A stretch of DNA of 64,000 bases from Sulfurovum sp. Lineage in GTDB: Bacteria; Campylobacterota; Campylobacteria; Campylobacterales; Sulfurovaceae. This document shows positions 7,164 through 17,029 of the stretch, piece after piece. The stretch's first letter is position 1. Each line of letters begins with the position of its first letter. The notes below the pieces were generated by a model that was not told where the DNA came from, did no database searches, and worked only from the letters and a program-made list of their open reading frames with translations. The stretch lies in assembly GCA_027049035.1 (NCBI GenBank), contig JALTVI010000107.1:73824-137823 (forward strand), read 5' to 3'. The position numbers were made by a program, and so were the translations under genes.

Positions 7164-9581
7164 ATGCAGCTTAGCGATTACGACAACTTTCCAAACACAC
7201 TGCCGGTGGTAGTGGAGGATGAACTTTTTCTCTACCCGTTTATGATCAGCCCGATCTTTCTGACCGACCAGAAGGACATCGATGCGGCAACTGAGGCTAT
7301 GGAGAACAATTCACTGCTCTTCGTTACCTCTTCCATGCCGGGAAAAGAGGGTAGACGAGACTTCGATTCCATCTACAAGATGGGCGTTATCGGTTCCATC
7401 ATGCGTAAGGTACATATCCCCGACGGGAGGGTGAAAATACTCTTTCAGGGGCTTGCGCGTGGACGCATCGTCGAGCCGGTACCCGGTGAGATAAACCGTG
7501 CCGTCATCGATGTGGTGGAGCAGCCGGCTTACGACAAGCTGCGTGCGGAAGCGTTGATGGATGTGCTGCGTGACAAGATCAAGAAGCTCTCCACACTCAG
7601 CTCGCACGTACCTGCAGATCTGGTCAAGACCATTGAGGAGAACGATGAGCCGCAGCGTATCGCCGATCTTGTCTCCTCTATGCTGAAGCTCGATAAAGAG
7701 GTAGCCTATGCCCTCTACATCGAGCCCGAGATCGAGAAGCGTCTGTTGGGACTCATCGATGTGATCACTTCCGAGATCGAGTCCGCCAAGGTGCAGCGGG
7801 AGATCCGCTCCAAGGTACACAACAAGATCGAGCAGACCAACAAGGAGTACTTCCTCAAGGAACAGCTCAAAGAGATCCAGCAGGAGCTGGGAATGGATAC
7901 CCAGCGTGAAGAGGAGATTGCCCAGTTCCGCGAGAAGATAGAGCAGCTTAAGCCCTACATGAACGAAGATGCCTACAAGGAGATCAGCAAGCAGCTTGAC
8001 CGCTTTGCGAGGATGCACCCCGATTCGGCCGATGCCAACCTGCTTCAGAGCTACCTTGAGTGGGTGCTTGAACTGCCCTTTGGCAAATATACGAAGAAGA
8101 ACCTCTCAGTCGACGATGTGGCAAGAGAACTTGACAAGGACCACTACTCTCTGGAGAAACCAAAAGAGCGCATCGTCGAGTTCTTCTCAGTGCGCGAACT
8201 GGCTATGCTCAGGGGGGTGCAGCAAAAAGAGACCGGCGGTGCCATCCTCTGTTTTGCAGGCCCTCCGGGTGTCGGAAAGACCTCTTTGGCCAACTCCATC
8301 GCCCATGCGCTCGGGCGTCCACTGGTGCGCATCGCCCTTGGGGGACTCGAGGATGTCAACGAGCTTCGCGGACACCGCCGTACCTACGTTGGGGCGATGC
8401 CGGGCCGTCTGGTCCAGGGGCTCATCGAGGCCAAGAGTATGGATCCTGTCATTGTACTGGATGAGATTGACAAAGTAGGGCGCAGTATGCGGGGAGACCC
8501 GACCGCAGCGCTGCTTGAGATTCTCGACCCCGAACAGAACAGTAAGTACCGTGACTATTACCTCAACTTCAACATCGACCTGAGCAAGGCAGTATTCATC
8601 GCCACTGCCAACGACGTTGGGCGCATCCCTGCACCGCTTCGAGACCGTATGGAGTTCATTGGGCTCAACTCCTATACGCCAAAGGAGAAGTTCGAGATCG
8701 CCAGACGCTACCTGATCCCGCAGGAGCTGAAAAAACATGCGCTCAAACCGCATGAGTTCTCCATCTCCGACAAAGCGCTGCGTATTCTCATTGACGAATA
8801 CACACGTGAAGCCGGTGTACGAAACCTCAGACGCCGTATTGCAGGGTTGATGCGTAAAACAGCACGTATACTGCTTGAAGACAAAACAAAAGAGAGTGTA
8901 CACATCACGAAGAAGAACCTCGAGAAGTTCGTGGACAAGAAGGTATTTGAGTTCTCCGTGGTCGACAAGAAGCCGCAGGTGGGTGTAGTCTCCGGTCTTG
9001 CCTGGACGGCAGTCGGGGGAGACGTATTGACCATCGAGGCGATCAAGATTCGCGGCAAGGGCGGTCTGCAGCTGACTGGAAGTCTTGGCGATGTGATGAA
9101 AGAGTCGGTACGCATCGCCCACTCTGTCGTGAAAATCCTCATCGACCAGCGAAAGCTGAAGATTCCCGCTTCGGTTATCCCGCATACGATGAAAGAGCGT
9201 GAAGAGCGCATAGAAGTGGACCCAAGTGAAGTCTATAAGCGTTACGACCTGCATATCCACGTACCCGAAGGGGCAACGCCAAAAGACGGTCCAAGTGCTG
9301 GTATCACGATGATGACAGCCATCGCTTCGATTCTGAGTGAGCGCAAAGTTGACAACAAGGTGGCGATGACAGGTGAAGTGACACTGACAGGAAAGGTCCT
9401 GCCTATTGGCGGATTGAAAGAGAAACTCATCGCTGCGCACAAGGCGGGAGTCAAGAAGGCACTTATCCCTGTAAAGAACTACGAACGTGACCTTGAAGAT
9501 ATCCCCGATGAGGTCAAGGAAAATGTAAAAATCATTGGTGTATCAAACGTCGAAGAGGTACTGAAAGAAGCACTGCTGTAG
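7164..9581 (+). CDS. lon: ATP-dependent Lon protease
   Basis: 805 residues, the usual LonA length. The N-terminal substrate domain begins at VVEDELFLYPFMISPIFL. It is followed by the coiled region (EYFLKEQLKEIQQELG), the AAA+ domain with Walker A GPPGVGKT at about 366-373 and Walker B VIVLDEIDK, and the C-terminal protease domain. The catalytic Ser711 lies in DGPSAG and Lys754 in GGLKEK. It degrades misfolded and regulatory proteins in the cytoplasm. The start ATG is just after an AAAGGATTTTCC site. It sits directly behind bamD. Confidence 0.98.
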   Translation: MQLSDYDNFPNTLPVVVEDELFLYPFMISPIFLTDQKDIDAATEAMENNSLLFVTSSMPGKEGRRDFDSIYKMGVIGSIMRKVHIPDGRVKILFQGLARGRIVEPVPGEINRAVIDVVEQPAYDKLRAEALMDVLRDKIKKLSTLSSHVPADLVKTIEENDEPQRIADLVSSMLKLDKEVAYALYIEPEIEKRLLGLIDVITSEIESAKVQREIRSKVHNKIEQTNKEYFLKEQLKEIQQELGMDTQREEEIAQFREKIEQLKPYMNEDAYKEISKQLDRFARMHPDSADANLLQSYLEWVLELPFGKYTKKNLSVDDVARELDKDHYSLEKPKERIVEFFSVRELAMLRGVQQKETGGAILCFAGPPGVGKTSLANSIAHALGRPLVRIALGGLEDVNELRGHRRTYVGAMPGRLVQGLIEAKSMDPVIVLDEIDKVGRSMRGDPTAALLEILDPEQNSKYRDYYLNFNIDLSKAVFIATANDVGRIPAPLRDRMEFIGLNSYTPKEKFEIARRYLIPQELKKHALKPHEFSISDKALRILIDEYTREAGVRNLRRRIAGLMRKTARILLEDKTKESVHITKKNLEKFVDKKVFEFSVVDKKPQVGVVSGLAWTAVGGDVLTIEAIKIRGKGGLQLTGSLGDVMKESVRIAHSVVKILIDQRKLKIPASVIPHTMKEREERIEVDPSEVYKRYDLHIHVPEGATPKDGPSAGITMMTAIASILSERKVDNKVAMTGEVTLTGKVLPIGGLKEKLIAAHKAGVKKALIPVKNYERDLEDIPDEVKENVKIIGVSNVEEVLKEALL

Positions 9582-9611
9582 CTGCCACATAATCTGCCGT
9601 TTAGCATCAAG

Positions 9612-9631
9612 ATTCCTGCTTTCGCAGGAAT
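9612..9631. repeat. REP-like palindrome ATTCCTGC/GCAGGAAT
   Basis: A perfect 8-bp palindrome with a TTTC loop, followed by GACAT. This motif recurs as a dispersed intergenic repeat in many proteobacterial genomes. It lies between the converging lon and receiver genes and could also end transcription. Confidence 0.6.
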
Positions 9632-9679
9632 GACATGACGGAGTATTTCAGTTTCACTTCAAAAGAACTGTGATAAATT

Positions 9680-9719
9680 CTCTAAACTCTAAACTCTAAA
9701 CTCTAAACTCTAAACTCTA
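9680..9719. repeat. CTCTAAA heptamer array abutting a stop codon
   Basis: Five exact CTCTAAA units and a partial sixth. On the minus strand every unit carries TAG, and the last partial unit forms the stop codon of the receiver gene at 9717-9719. Confidence 0.85.
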
Positions 9720-10088
9720 CTTCTGCGACCACTGTTCTATCTTCTCGAAGAGCATCTCCTCTTTGATCGGTTTTCTCAGGAAGTCGTTTGCACCGTTGTC
9801 ATACACTTCCGTTTTACGTGTATCGTCCGTAGAGAGGACAATGACCGGAATGTGTGAGTTACTCATATCGGCACGGAAGATCTTCAGAAACTCGATACCA
9901 TCTACGATAGGCATCATGATATCGAGCAGAATCAGCCCAATAGAAGGATCGGTTTTCAGCTTGTTGAGTGCATCCGATCCATTCTCTGCTTCAACGATGT
10001 CAGTCACTTTCGGATTTTTTCTCAACAGTGTCTTCAGCAGCATTCTGTTGATCATATCATCATCAACTACCAGTACTTTCAGTCCCAT
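9717..10088 (-). CDS. Single-domain response regulator (CheY-like receiver)
   Basis: 123 residues forming only a receiver domain. The acidic pocket is VDDDMINR, the phospho-acceptor Asp lies in LILLDIMMP, and the conserved Thr/Ser and Lys appear in VLSTDD and FLRKPIKE. It is the last gene of a leftward phosphorelay operon, five bases after the hybrid kinase. It probably takes phosphate from the HPt protein of this operon and acts by protein contact, since no output domain is present. A heptamer array runs into its stop codon. Confidence 0.9.
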   Translation of the reverse strand: MGLKVLVVDDDMINRMLLKTLLRKNPKVTDIVEAENGSDALNKLKTDPSIGLILLDIMMPIVDGIEFLKIFRADMSNSHIPVIVLSTDDTRKTEVYDNGANDFLRKPIKEEMLFEKIEQWSQK

Positions 10089-10093
10089 ATATC

Positions 10094-13000
10094 TTATCCT
10101 CTATGTGATTTAATTGCAGCTTCAATCTGCTCTTTCTCTTTACTGTCAGTAACAATAGCAACATCACCAGCTGCCTGTCTCAGTGCATCGGTGACAAGCT
10201 CCTCATCGGCAAAGAGTATGTCATATGCGCCGGAAGCAACTTTTGACTCCAGTTGGCTCATATCTTCAACAATGTCGTAATCATACCCTAAGTTTTCAAT
10301 AACTTTGGTAAGAATACGGCGTTCAAGAAGGAATTTTTTTGCAACAAGGATCTTTTTCTCTTCGTTACCTGCAGAGGTATCTTCAATCATAACCTCGTCA
10401 AGCTGCAGAGGTACTTCCTCTTCTGTTGCAGTTTCCTCTTGTACGCTTTCTGCCGGGGCAGGTTTCGGCTGCTTCTCTTCTGCCTGCGGTTCCTCTTTTT
10501 GTGGTTCGTTTGCTGGAGCAGACTCGCCCGCATCACTCTCTTCAGTAGCTTTTGCCTTGTGTGAGAGGAATTTGTTGAGAATGTAAAGCAGTTCCGTCGT
10601 CTCGATCGGTTTGGTGATATACTCATCCATTCCTTCTGCAAGGAAGCGTTCACGGTCACCTTTGAGTGCGTTCGCTGTCAGTGCGACGATCGGAACGTGT
10701 GGTTCCTCCTCATCCTCTTCAAAGTCGAGAATTTCGTGGGTCGCTTCGATACCGTCCATAACCGGCATCTGAATATCCATGAAGAGCAGGTCATAGTCAT
10801 TGTTTCTACGCTTCTCGAAGGCTTCGAGGCCGTTGTTGGCAATGTCGACCGTAATACCGTGATCCTCCAGGACACGCTTGATCAGCTTCTGGTTGATAAT
10901 GTTATCTTCAGTAACGAGTACTTTTGCATCGAACTGTGTCGCCTGTGCCTGGACCGCCTGCTCAACCAGCTCAGGAGAGGTGTTGGCTGTACGTGTCAGT
11001 ACCGCTTTGAGTTTGGTCAGGGTCACCGGTTTGAAGATAACATTATCCTGAGAGACCCCCATGGTATCGATTTTTGCACGGCTTGTAACATTGGCAATGA
11101 CGATCAGTTTTGATTTGTCAACGTTGGCGACAGCATCGAGAATATTTTGCTTTGTCTTGTCAACATCAATCCAGAAGGTCTGACAGATACCCTTGTCGCT
11201 GAGATCTCTGAGTTCAGCAACCGATTCGAACTTCTTGACATCCGGTCCGAAGTAGTCGAAGTAGGACTGCAGGTAGGTGTCGAGTACCGTTGGCACCTCC
11301 TCTTCGTATTTACAGATGGTAACGTCATTGAAAGCGTTGTTGTAGTTTGGTTCAGTCGTAGCGACCTCTTCAAGCGGAACAGTGAAATAGAAGGTTGTCC
11401 CGTGGTCTTTTGCACTCTCAAGCTCCAGTTTTCCGCCCATCAGTTCAACAAACTGGCTGGAGATGGTCAGACCAAGACCGGTACCGCCGTACTTTCTTGT
11501 AACAGAGGAGTCGGCCTGTGAGAAGGCATCGAAGATACGCTCCTGTTGGTCTTTGGTCATACCGATTCCGTTGTCCTGGATAGAGAACTTGATACGTGCA
11601 GTATCACCTTCAACTGCTTCTTTTTCTATTTTAACATTGATGATTCCGCCGTAACTGGTAAACTTGATGGCGTTACTGAGCAGGTTAATGATGATCTCTT
11701 TGAGTTTTGTCGGATCCCCTTTGAGTTTCGGACTGATGGTCGGATCCATATAGAAGTTGAGATCAATGTTCTTTTCTGCCGCACCGACAGCATAGGTTTC
11801 GACCGCACTTTCGAACTCTTCAGCCGCATCGAAGACGATATTCTCAATTTCGATCTTGTTGCTTTCGATCTTGGAGAGGTCAAGAATGTTGTTGATAATA
11901 CTCAGCAGGTTTTCCGAACTCTTCTCGATGATGTTCAGGAACTCCTGCTGTTCGGAGTCGAGGTTCGTGCTTCTGAGAATTTCGGTAAATCCGACGATAC
12001 CGTTGAGCGGTGTTCGGATTTCGTGTGACATGTTCGCAAGGAAGAGGGACTTCGCTTCGTTCGCCTGGAGAGCGATCTGCTTATCCTCTTTTGCCGTTTC
12101 GACAAGCGTTTCGAGGAATTTGTATGCCTCTCTCGTTCCTTCGTGGGTATCGAGTTCGATGTTTTCGATCATTGCGGTATCGGCAGAGAGATACTGGTCA
12201 CTCTGCTTCATATCTTCGACCGCTTTGTTAAGAACGTCTTCGAGCTCTTTAATGTTTCGGGTAATGTCACGCGTAGTAGTGTATCCCAGGTAGGCAAGCA
12301 GCAAGCTCAGGATCAAAATCGCAGTGGCAATGATGAGTAGTGAAACCTGCTTCTGCAGATAGATTTCCGCTTTTTTCCAGAGGGCATTGGAGACGATCAG
12401 TTCAACCTTGGAGAAGAGTGCGATCTTCTGTGTCTGAAGTGAGAACCAGTCCATAACATCTTCAGCGTAGTCACCGTTATCGACGTCGGTCTGGATGGCT
12501 GAAGAGGTTTCCGCAAGCTCTTTGAGTACCGCTTTCGCCTGTTTGCTGCCGAGTACTTTCTGGATCTGTGCCTGAAGCTGCGGGTTGGTTACCTGCTTGA
12601 TATCAAAAATGTTCGCTTTGGTTTTGAAGTTGTCCCAGAGTGCAATCTCATCGAAGGCCATAGAGGCTTTTTTAGCCATATAGTAGGAGACGAAGCCTCT
12701 TTCCAGTCCGGCATTCTCTTTTACCGTATAAACTTCCGAGAGCGTACCGACCATAGAAGCGATCTCCGTATCGAGTGCAAAGCTGTTGATCTGCAGCAGG
12801 TTTTGCATAATCGGAGTAGTGATGGTTTCCGTATAGCCCTGGAAGAAGATCTTCTTAAATTCGCTGTCGGGCTGCTGTACTTCTTTACGGATGGCAGGAA
12901 GTTTCTTGAAGTTGGCCAGCATATGATCATACTGTGCCTTGTCCAGCTCTGTAGTTTCATGAAGCAGTTTCGGCAGGAAAGGAATAAGGTTACCGTTATC

Positions 13001-13294
13001 TGTGACCAGTTTGCTTCTCAGTGTCCCAAGGGCAGCATCTGTGTTCGCATACTGTTTCTTCAGGACATCGCCATAGGCTTTCCTGTCGCTACCCATGTAG
13101 AGTGCGCTCAGTCCACGTTCTGTTCCTACTTGTGTAAGGGACTTACTCAGGTATGCATTGTTGCTCAGTGCTGTTTTGAGTGCCTGTGCCTTCTCATAGT
13201 TGATGTACGAAGTTACGAAGAAGTAACTTGAAAGCATGAGAAGCAGCAGGATCGGTACAAGTGCGATCAGTTTCAGTCTGTTTCGTATGGTCAT
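10094..13294 (-). CDS. NIT-domain hybrid sensor histidine kinase
   Basis: 1066 residues. TM1 is at about 8-28. A periplasmic sensor about 35-310 has the NIT-type motif ERGLSALYMGSD and a second ERGFVSYYM; NIT domains are linked to nitrate/nitrite sensing. TM2 is at 316-337. HisKA carries phospho-His424 (NMSHEIRTPLNG), and the ATPase carries NAIKFT and GGTGLGLTI. There are three receiver-like modules: about 655-770 without a clear active site, 790-912 complete (Asp840 in LLFMDIQMP), and 980-1066 degenerate. An acidic Glu/Pro linker spans about 915-965. It sits between the HPt and receiver genes with gaps of 16 and 5 bases, so a full relay is encoded together. Confidence 0.93.
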   Translation of the reverse strand: MTIRNRLKLIALVPILLLLMLSSYFFVTSYINYEKAQALKTALSNNAYLSKSLTQVGTERGLSALYMGSDRKAYGDVLKKQYANTDAALGTLRSKLVTDNGNLIPFLPKLLHETTELDKAQYDHMLANFKKLPAIRKEVQQPDSEFKKIFFQGYTETITTPIMQNLLQINSFALDTEIASMVGTLSEVYTVKENAGLERGFVSYYMAKKASMAFDEIALWDNFKTKANIFDIKQVTNPQLQAQIQKVLGSKQAKAVLKELAETSSAIQTDVDNGDYAEDVMDWFSLQTQKIALFSKVELIVSNALWKKAEIYLQKQVSLLIIATAILILSLLLAYLGYTTTRDITRNIKELEDVLNKAVEDMKQSDQYLSADTAMIENIELDTHEGTREAYKFLETLVETAKEDKQIALQANEAKSLFLANMSHEIRTPLNGIVGFTEILRSTNLDSEQQEFLNIIEKSSENLLSIINNILDLSKIESNKIEIENIVFDAAEEFESAVETYAVGAAEKNIDLNFYMDPTISPKLKGDPTKLKEIIINLLSNAIKFTSYGGIINVKIEKEAVEGDTARIKFSIQDNGIGMTKDQQERIFDAFSQADSSVTRKYGGTGLGLTISSQFVELMGGKLELESAKDHGTTFYFTVPLEEVATTEPNYNNAFNDVTICKYEEEVPTVLDTYLQSYFDYFGPDVKKFESVAELRDLSDKGICQTFWIDVDKTKQNILDAVANVDKSKLIVIANVTSRAKIDTMGVSQDNVIFKPVTLTKLKAVLTRTANTSPELVEQAVQAQATQFDAKVLVTEDNIINQKLIKRVLEDHGITVDIANNGLEAFEKRRNNDYDLLFMDIQMPVMDGIEATHEILDFEEDEEEPHVPIVALTANALKGDRERFLAEGMDEYITKPIETTELLYILNKFLSHKAKATEESDAGESAPANEPQKEEPQAEEKQPKPAPAESVQEETATEEEVPLQLDEVMIEDTSAGNEEKKILVAKKFLLERRILTKVIENLGYDYDIVEDMSQLESKVASGAYDILFADEELVTDALRQAAGDVAIVTDSKEKEQIEAAIKSHRG

Positions 13295-13310
13295 GGTCTG
13301 AATCCTTTAG

Positions 13311-14666
13311 TTATTTGTTTGAGATAAGTTTGATCTGGTTTTCCAGTGACAGGAAATGGGCCCAGTAGTTTTTGACAAGTTCCGGTACTCTGTCAATCTC
13401 CTCGTTAAACTGGATCTCATACAGCGTGTCAGAGAGCGGGTTGATCCGCAGGTTGCTTGCCGTTCCTTTCAGAAGGTGGCCAATCTTTTGCACTGTCTCA
13501 AGATCACCTCTTTCGTATGCTTTGAGCATCTTTTCGGTCTCTTCGTGTGCCTGTGCAATAAAATCGTTGACAAACTCTTCGATGAGCTCTACGGGCAGAC
13601 TCAAGTCTTTGGCAGCCTCTTCCAGTTGGAAGTCAAAATGGATCGGTTTGATGTCACTCAGATCGATTGGGGCACGTTGTTGTGCTCCCGCTTCCTGCAG
13701 TGCAGCTTTTGCTCTTTCGCCTCTCTCTTCAGGGGTTTGCGGTGCAGGAGCTTCTTCGGTTTCCTCTACGGTTTCAGGCGTTTTCCCTGTCTCTTCAAAC
13801 TTGGCGGTGCTCAACCTTCCGAGTGCCGTGAAGAAGGCGCTGATGGCACTCTCCTGTTCCGCATCGGCAGAGGTTTTTATATTGGAGAGAAGCTCTCCGA
13901 TCGTAGGCAGTTGAAGCACGTTGGAGAGGTGGGAAAGTGCACTTAGCGCTTCCTCTTTCTCCTGGTCGTTGTCGCTGACAAGTGCCTGTTCATATCCAAG
14001 CGCAGTATCGATATATTCGTCAAGGAATAGATTGTAGTCCTCGGGCGAGATACCGATCTTTTCGCTGATGCGTACAACATCGATGTAAATAGGTCCCTCC
14101 GCTTCAGCAGACGAAGCTTCCGAAGTACTCTCCTCTTCGATAGTGGCGATGGCATTGTCCGCATCGGTAGGGATGGTCAGTTCATAGAGGTCATCCTCCT
14201 CTGTTTGGGCAATCTCTTCTTTCGTTTCCGGCAGGGTTTCTTCAATTTCGGATTCGGGTTCTTTGATTTCAAAGAGGTCCTCCTCTTCATAGGAGAGCAT
14301 CCCTGTCTCAGAAGCGGATGGTTCTTCCTCTTCCTCCTCCTCGATCTTCAGCAGCGGTTCGTTCTCGTGAAAATCGATGGGTGTCTCTTCCAAAGAGGGT
14401 GCTTCGGCTGCTTCCTGAAGACTCTCGGCGGTAATGTCGACAACACGTACGTTCCCCAGCATCCCTTCAAGGTCTTCCACCTGAGCAGGCACTGTATGGG
14501 AAGTACCGTTGGCAGTCAAGATGACTTTGTCGCCTTCAAGGCTGAAATCTACCTCCTTGAGTGCCATTTTCTGATAGAAAGTGTTGATGTCCGGAATGCC
14601 AAGTTCATTGAGCAGCCGCGGTGCGACAGCAACAACCTGGTCCAGTTGGTTCAAAATATAGTACAT
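13311..14666 (-). CDS. HPt phosphotransfer protein with long acidic linker
   Basis: 451 residues. The C-terminal HPt domain (about 345-451) has the His397 motif GHLLKGTASNLRI. A second, degenerate HPt-like helical segment (about 195-290) carries His246 in LSALSHLSNV without the usual Lys-Gly. Between residue 85 and 190 the chain is very rich in Glu and probably disordered. The N-terminal 80 residues (MYYILNQLDQVVAVAP) form a small unknown domain. It should carry phosphate between the hybrid kinase downstream and a receiver. The gene follows the PAS gene by 18 bases. Confidence 0.85.
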   Translation of the reverse strand: MYYILNQLDQVVAVAPRLLNELGIPDINTFYQKMALKEVDFSLEGDKVILTANGTSHTVPAQVEDLEGMLGNVRVVDITAESLQEAAEAPSLEETPIDFHENEPLLKIEEEEEEEPSASETGMLSYEEEDLFEIKEPESEIEETLPETKEEIAQTEEDDLYELTIPTDADNAIATIEEESTSEASSAEAEGPIYIDVVRISEKIGISPEDYNLFLDEYIDTALGYEQALVSDNDQEKEEALSALSHLSNVLQLPTIGELLSNIKTSADAEQESAISAFFTALGRLSTAKFEETGKTPETVEETEEAPAPQTPEERGERAKAALQEAGAQQRAPIDLSDIKPIHFDFQLEEAAKDLSLPVELIEEFVNDFIAQAHEETEKMLKAYERGDLETVQKIGHLLKGTASNLRINPLSDTLYEIQFNEEIDRVPELVKNYWAHFLSLENQIKLISNK

Positions 14667-14684
14667 GGGCTACATATCTCCTTA

Positions 14685-15107
14685 TTATTGATTCTCTTGT
14701 GCAAGCATCTCTTTGTACAGTGCTGTAGACTCTTCCACTTCGTTTTGGGAAGTGGGTCTTCTGGCAGCTGTATAGCCGGTGATTTCTCCGGATTCATCCA
14801 GGATAGGTGTAATATGGGAGTAGACCCAATAGTATCTGCCGTCTTTTCTGAGGTTTTTGACAATCCCTGTCCACTCCTTCCCGGACTGGATAGTATCCCA
14901 AAGGTCCTTGAAGGCGGCCTTTGGCATGTCAGGGTGGCGGACGATATTGTGATTTTTTCCTGTCAGTTCCTGTTTGGTATAGCCTGCAATTTCACAGAAT
15001 TTCCTATTTGCATAGGTAATAATGCCTTTGAGGTCTGTGGAGCTGACGATCAATCCGTCAGAGAACTCGTACTCTTCGTCTATGGGTTCGGGTCGGTCCC
15101 TTCGCAT
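14685..15107 (-). CDS. PAS-domain sensor protein (Aer-type PAS)
   Basis: 140 residues made of one PAS domain: GLIVSSTDLKGIITYANRKF, IAGYTKQELTGKNHNIVRHP and RKDGRYYWVYSHITPI are the usual Aer-like PAS landmarks. Members often bind FAD or heme and sense redox or oxygen; no ligand is proven here. There is no transmembrane segment and no signalling output, so it probably works through the kinase encoded behind it. Start ATG 15107 is preceded by AGGGAG at five-base spacing. It is the first gene of the leftward phosphorelay operon. Confidence 0.88.
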   Translation of the reverse strand: MRRDRPEPIDEEYEFSDGLIVSSTDLKGIITYANRKFCEIAGYTKQELTGKNHNIVRHPDMPKAAFKDLWDTIQSGKEWTGIVKNLRKDGRYYWVYSHITPILDESGEITGYTAARRPTSQNEVEESTALYKEMLAQENQ

Positions 15108-15235
15108 ACATTCTCCCTTTTTGCATCTTAATGCCACTTTACCATCATGGCAATTACTTACGATAAACTTTATAACAACTTAACTAAAAATAGAATGAAT
15201 TAAAAGAAGTTTCTGCTGAAAAAAAGGGTTTTTTA

Positions 15236-17029
15236 TCAATTTTCATTATCTTGAGCAATAATTTTTGCAATTTTTGCATTGGTTACACGCGCTATCTCGT
15301 CAAAAGAGGCTTTTTGGATGGCTTCAAAGGTACCGAAGTAGTCGATGAGTTTGGCGACAGTAGCTTTGCCTACGCCTTTCTTGTTCAGCAGCGAGATTTG
15401 GGTATCTTCCCTGCGCTTTGCATTCTGATGGTAGGTGATGGCGTAGCGGTGTGCTTCGTCACGCTGGCGCTGAATCCAGTGCAGTCTCGGATCGTTGGGT
15501 TTAAGTTCGATGATGCCCTGTGGCGTGTAGAGAAGGTCTTTGGCAGCCCCTTTGGCACGGTGTGCTTTTGCATCGAGCTTCTCTTTGGCGATGGCAATGG
15601 CATCAAGGTTGACCCCGGCCTCTTCAAGCAGTCTGCGTGCGAGATTGAGATTGGCTTTTCCGCCATCGAGTATCCACAGGTCCGGTGGAGGATGGGCAGT
15701 AAAGTCTTTGATACGGCGGCTGAGCATCTCACGCATCTGCCCTGTTTCGTCATGTGCTTCAAGCCGGTAGCGACGGTAGCTTGGTTTGTCCCACTTCCCT
15801 TCACTCCAGACGACCATGCCTCCGACAGTCGCAGCTCCCATCATGTGAGAGTTGTCGAAGGTTTCGACACGGTAGGGGATGGCGGAGAGCTCAAGCAGAT
15901 CGGCGATCTTCTGTTCCATAAGGCTGTTTTTCTGCTCTTTACGCAGCAGCTCTCGGGCGTTCTGCAGCGCAAGGGCGGTCAGTTTTGCTTTCGCACCGCG
16001 TTTAGGATGGCGGATCGCAATGCTTTTTTCAAAGCGTACCGAGAGGGTACGCGCCACATCGGGGGCATCTTCGAAGTCGTGTGCGACAAGGATATCTTTT
16101 GGGATCTGCGGGGTATCGACCCCGTAGTGCTCCAGCAGCGCCTGGCGGTAGGCTTCGTTGGTTTCGAAAATGTGTGTATGCCGGAAATAGGTGTGCGAAG
16201 AGGAGATGATTTTTCCCTCACGCATGAAAAGTTTGACAATGACGCCGCGCTCATCACCATTGAGGATGGCGAAAATGTCGGTATCGAGCCGGTTGGCAAG
16301 ATCGATGGAGGAGTCGACGGTGAGCGCCTCTATGGCAGCGATGGCGTCACGCAGGGCCGCCGCCTCTTCGAAGCGCTCCTGCATCGCAAGCTTTTCCATG
16401 CGCCCGGCAAGCTTTTGGGTCAGTATATGGCGGTTGTTCAGCGCTCTTTTGGCCTCTTCAACAAGCTCTCCATAGAGCTTGGGCGTTACTTTGCCTTCAC
16501 AGGGAGCCAGACACTTTCCGATTTGGTAGAAGAGGCAGGCTTTCCCCTCTCTAAGACACGATTTTTTCTGTACGAGCGGATAGGTTTCGTAAAGTGCATC
16601 GATGAGCGCCCGTCCGCCGGAAGGATAGGGGCCGAAGTAGGTGATCTTTTTGCCTTTGACCACCTTCCGGGTAATTTCAAAACGCGGATAGGGGACAGAT
16701 TCGTCGATATAGATGTAGGGGTAGGTTTTGTCATCACGCAGCAGAATGTTGTATTTGGGTTTGAGCTGCTTGATAAGGGAGTTTTCCAGAATCAGTGCAT
16801 CCTCTTCGCTTTTGACCACAATATACTCCAGCCTGGCAGCTTCCGAGAGCATCTTGAGAATGCGCGGGCTCTGTGCGGGGTTGGGGCGGAGTGTGGGGGT
16901 GAAACGCCAGTAACTCTTGACACGGTGTTTTAGGTTTTTCGCCTTACCGACATAGAGCAGTTTCCCCGCCGCATCGAAGTACTGATAGACACCGGGCGTG
17001 TCGGGGAGGTTTCTGATTATCTGTTGCAT
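15236..17029 (-). CDS. uvrC: UvrABC excinuclease subunit C
   Basis: 597 residues. It has an N-terminal GIY-YIG nuclease (LPDTPGVYQYFDAAGKLLYVGK, then LIKQLKPKYNILLRDDKTYP), a Cys-containing stretch (CLFYQIGKCLAPC), a UVR motif region, the C-terminal RNase H-like nuclease (ETFDNSHMMG, LWILDGGKANL) and a helix-hairpin-helix end (LNKKGVGKATVAKLIDYFG). It makes both incisions in nucleotide excision repair. It starts 13 bases before the end of the upstream DUF721 gene, so the two are coupled. Confidence 0.97.
   Translation of the reverse strand: MQQIIRNLPDTPGVYQYFDAAGKLLYVGKAKNLKHRVKSYWRFTPTLRPNPAQSPRILKMLSEAARLEYIVVKSEEDALILENSLIKQLKPKYNILLRDDKTYPYIYIDESVPYPRFEITRKVVKGKKITYFGPYPSGGRALIDALYETYPLVQKKSCLREGKACLFYQIGKCLAPCEGKVTPKLYGELVEEAKRALNNRHILTQKLAGRMEKLAMQERFEEAAALRDAIAAIEALTVDSSIDLANRLDTDIFAILNGDERGVIVKLFMREGKIISSSHTYFRHTHIFETNEAYRQALLEHYGVDTPQIPKDILVAHDFEDAPDVARTLSVRFEKSIAIRHPKRGAKAKLTALALQNARELLRKEQKNSLMEQKIADLLELSAIPYRVETFDNSHMMGAATVGGMVVWSEGKWDKPSYRRYRLEAHDETGQMREMLSRRIKDFTAHPPPDLWILDGGKANLNLARRLLEEAGVNLDAIAIAKEKLDAKAHRAKGAAKDLLYTPQGIIELKPNDPRLHWIQRQRDEAHRYAITYHQNAKRREDTQISLLNKKGVGKATVAKLIDYFGTFEAIQKASFDEIARVTNAKIAKIIAQDNEN

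Noticed and set aside
8187-9440. 417-codon open frame antisense to lon
   Set aside because: It is the mirror of a highly conserved gene, has no ribosome site or known motif, and its composition follows lon.
9680-9719. CRISPR array
   Set aside because: The repeat is only 7 bases with no spacers and no cas genes nearby.
15251-16933. 560-codon open frame antisense to uvrC
   Set aside because: The GIY-YIG, UVR and RNase H motifs all read on the other strand; the antisense product has no motif.
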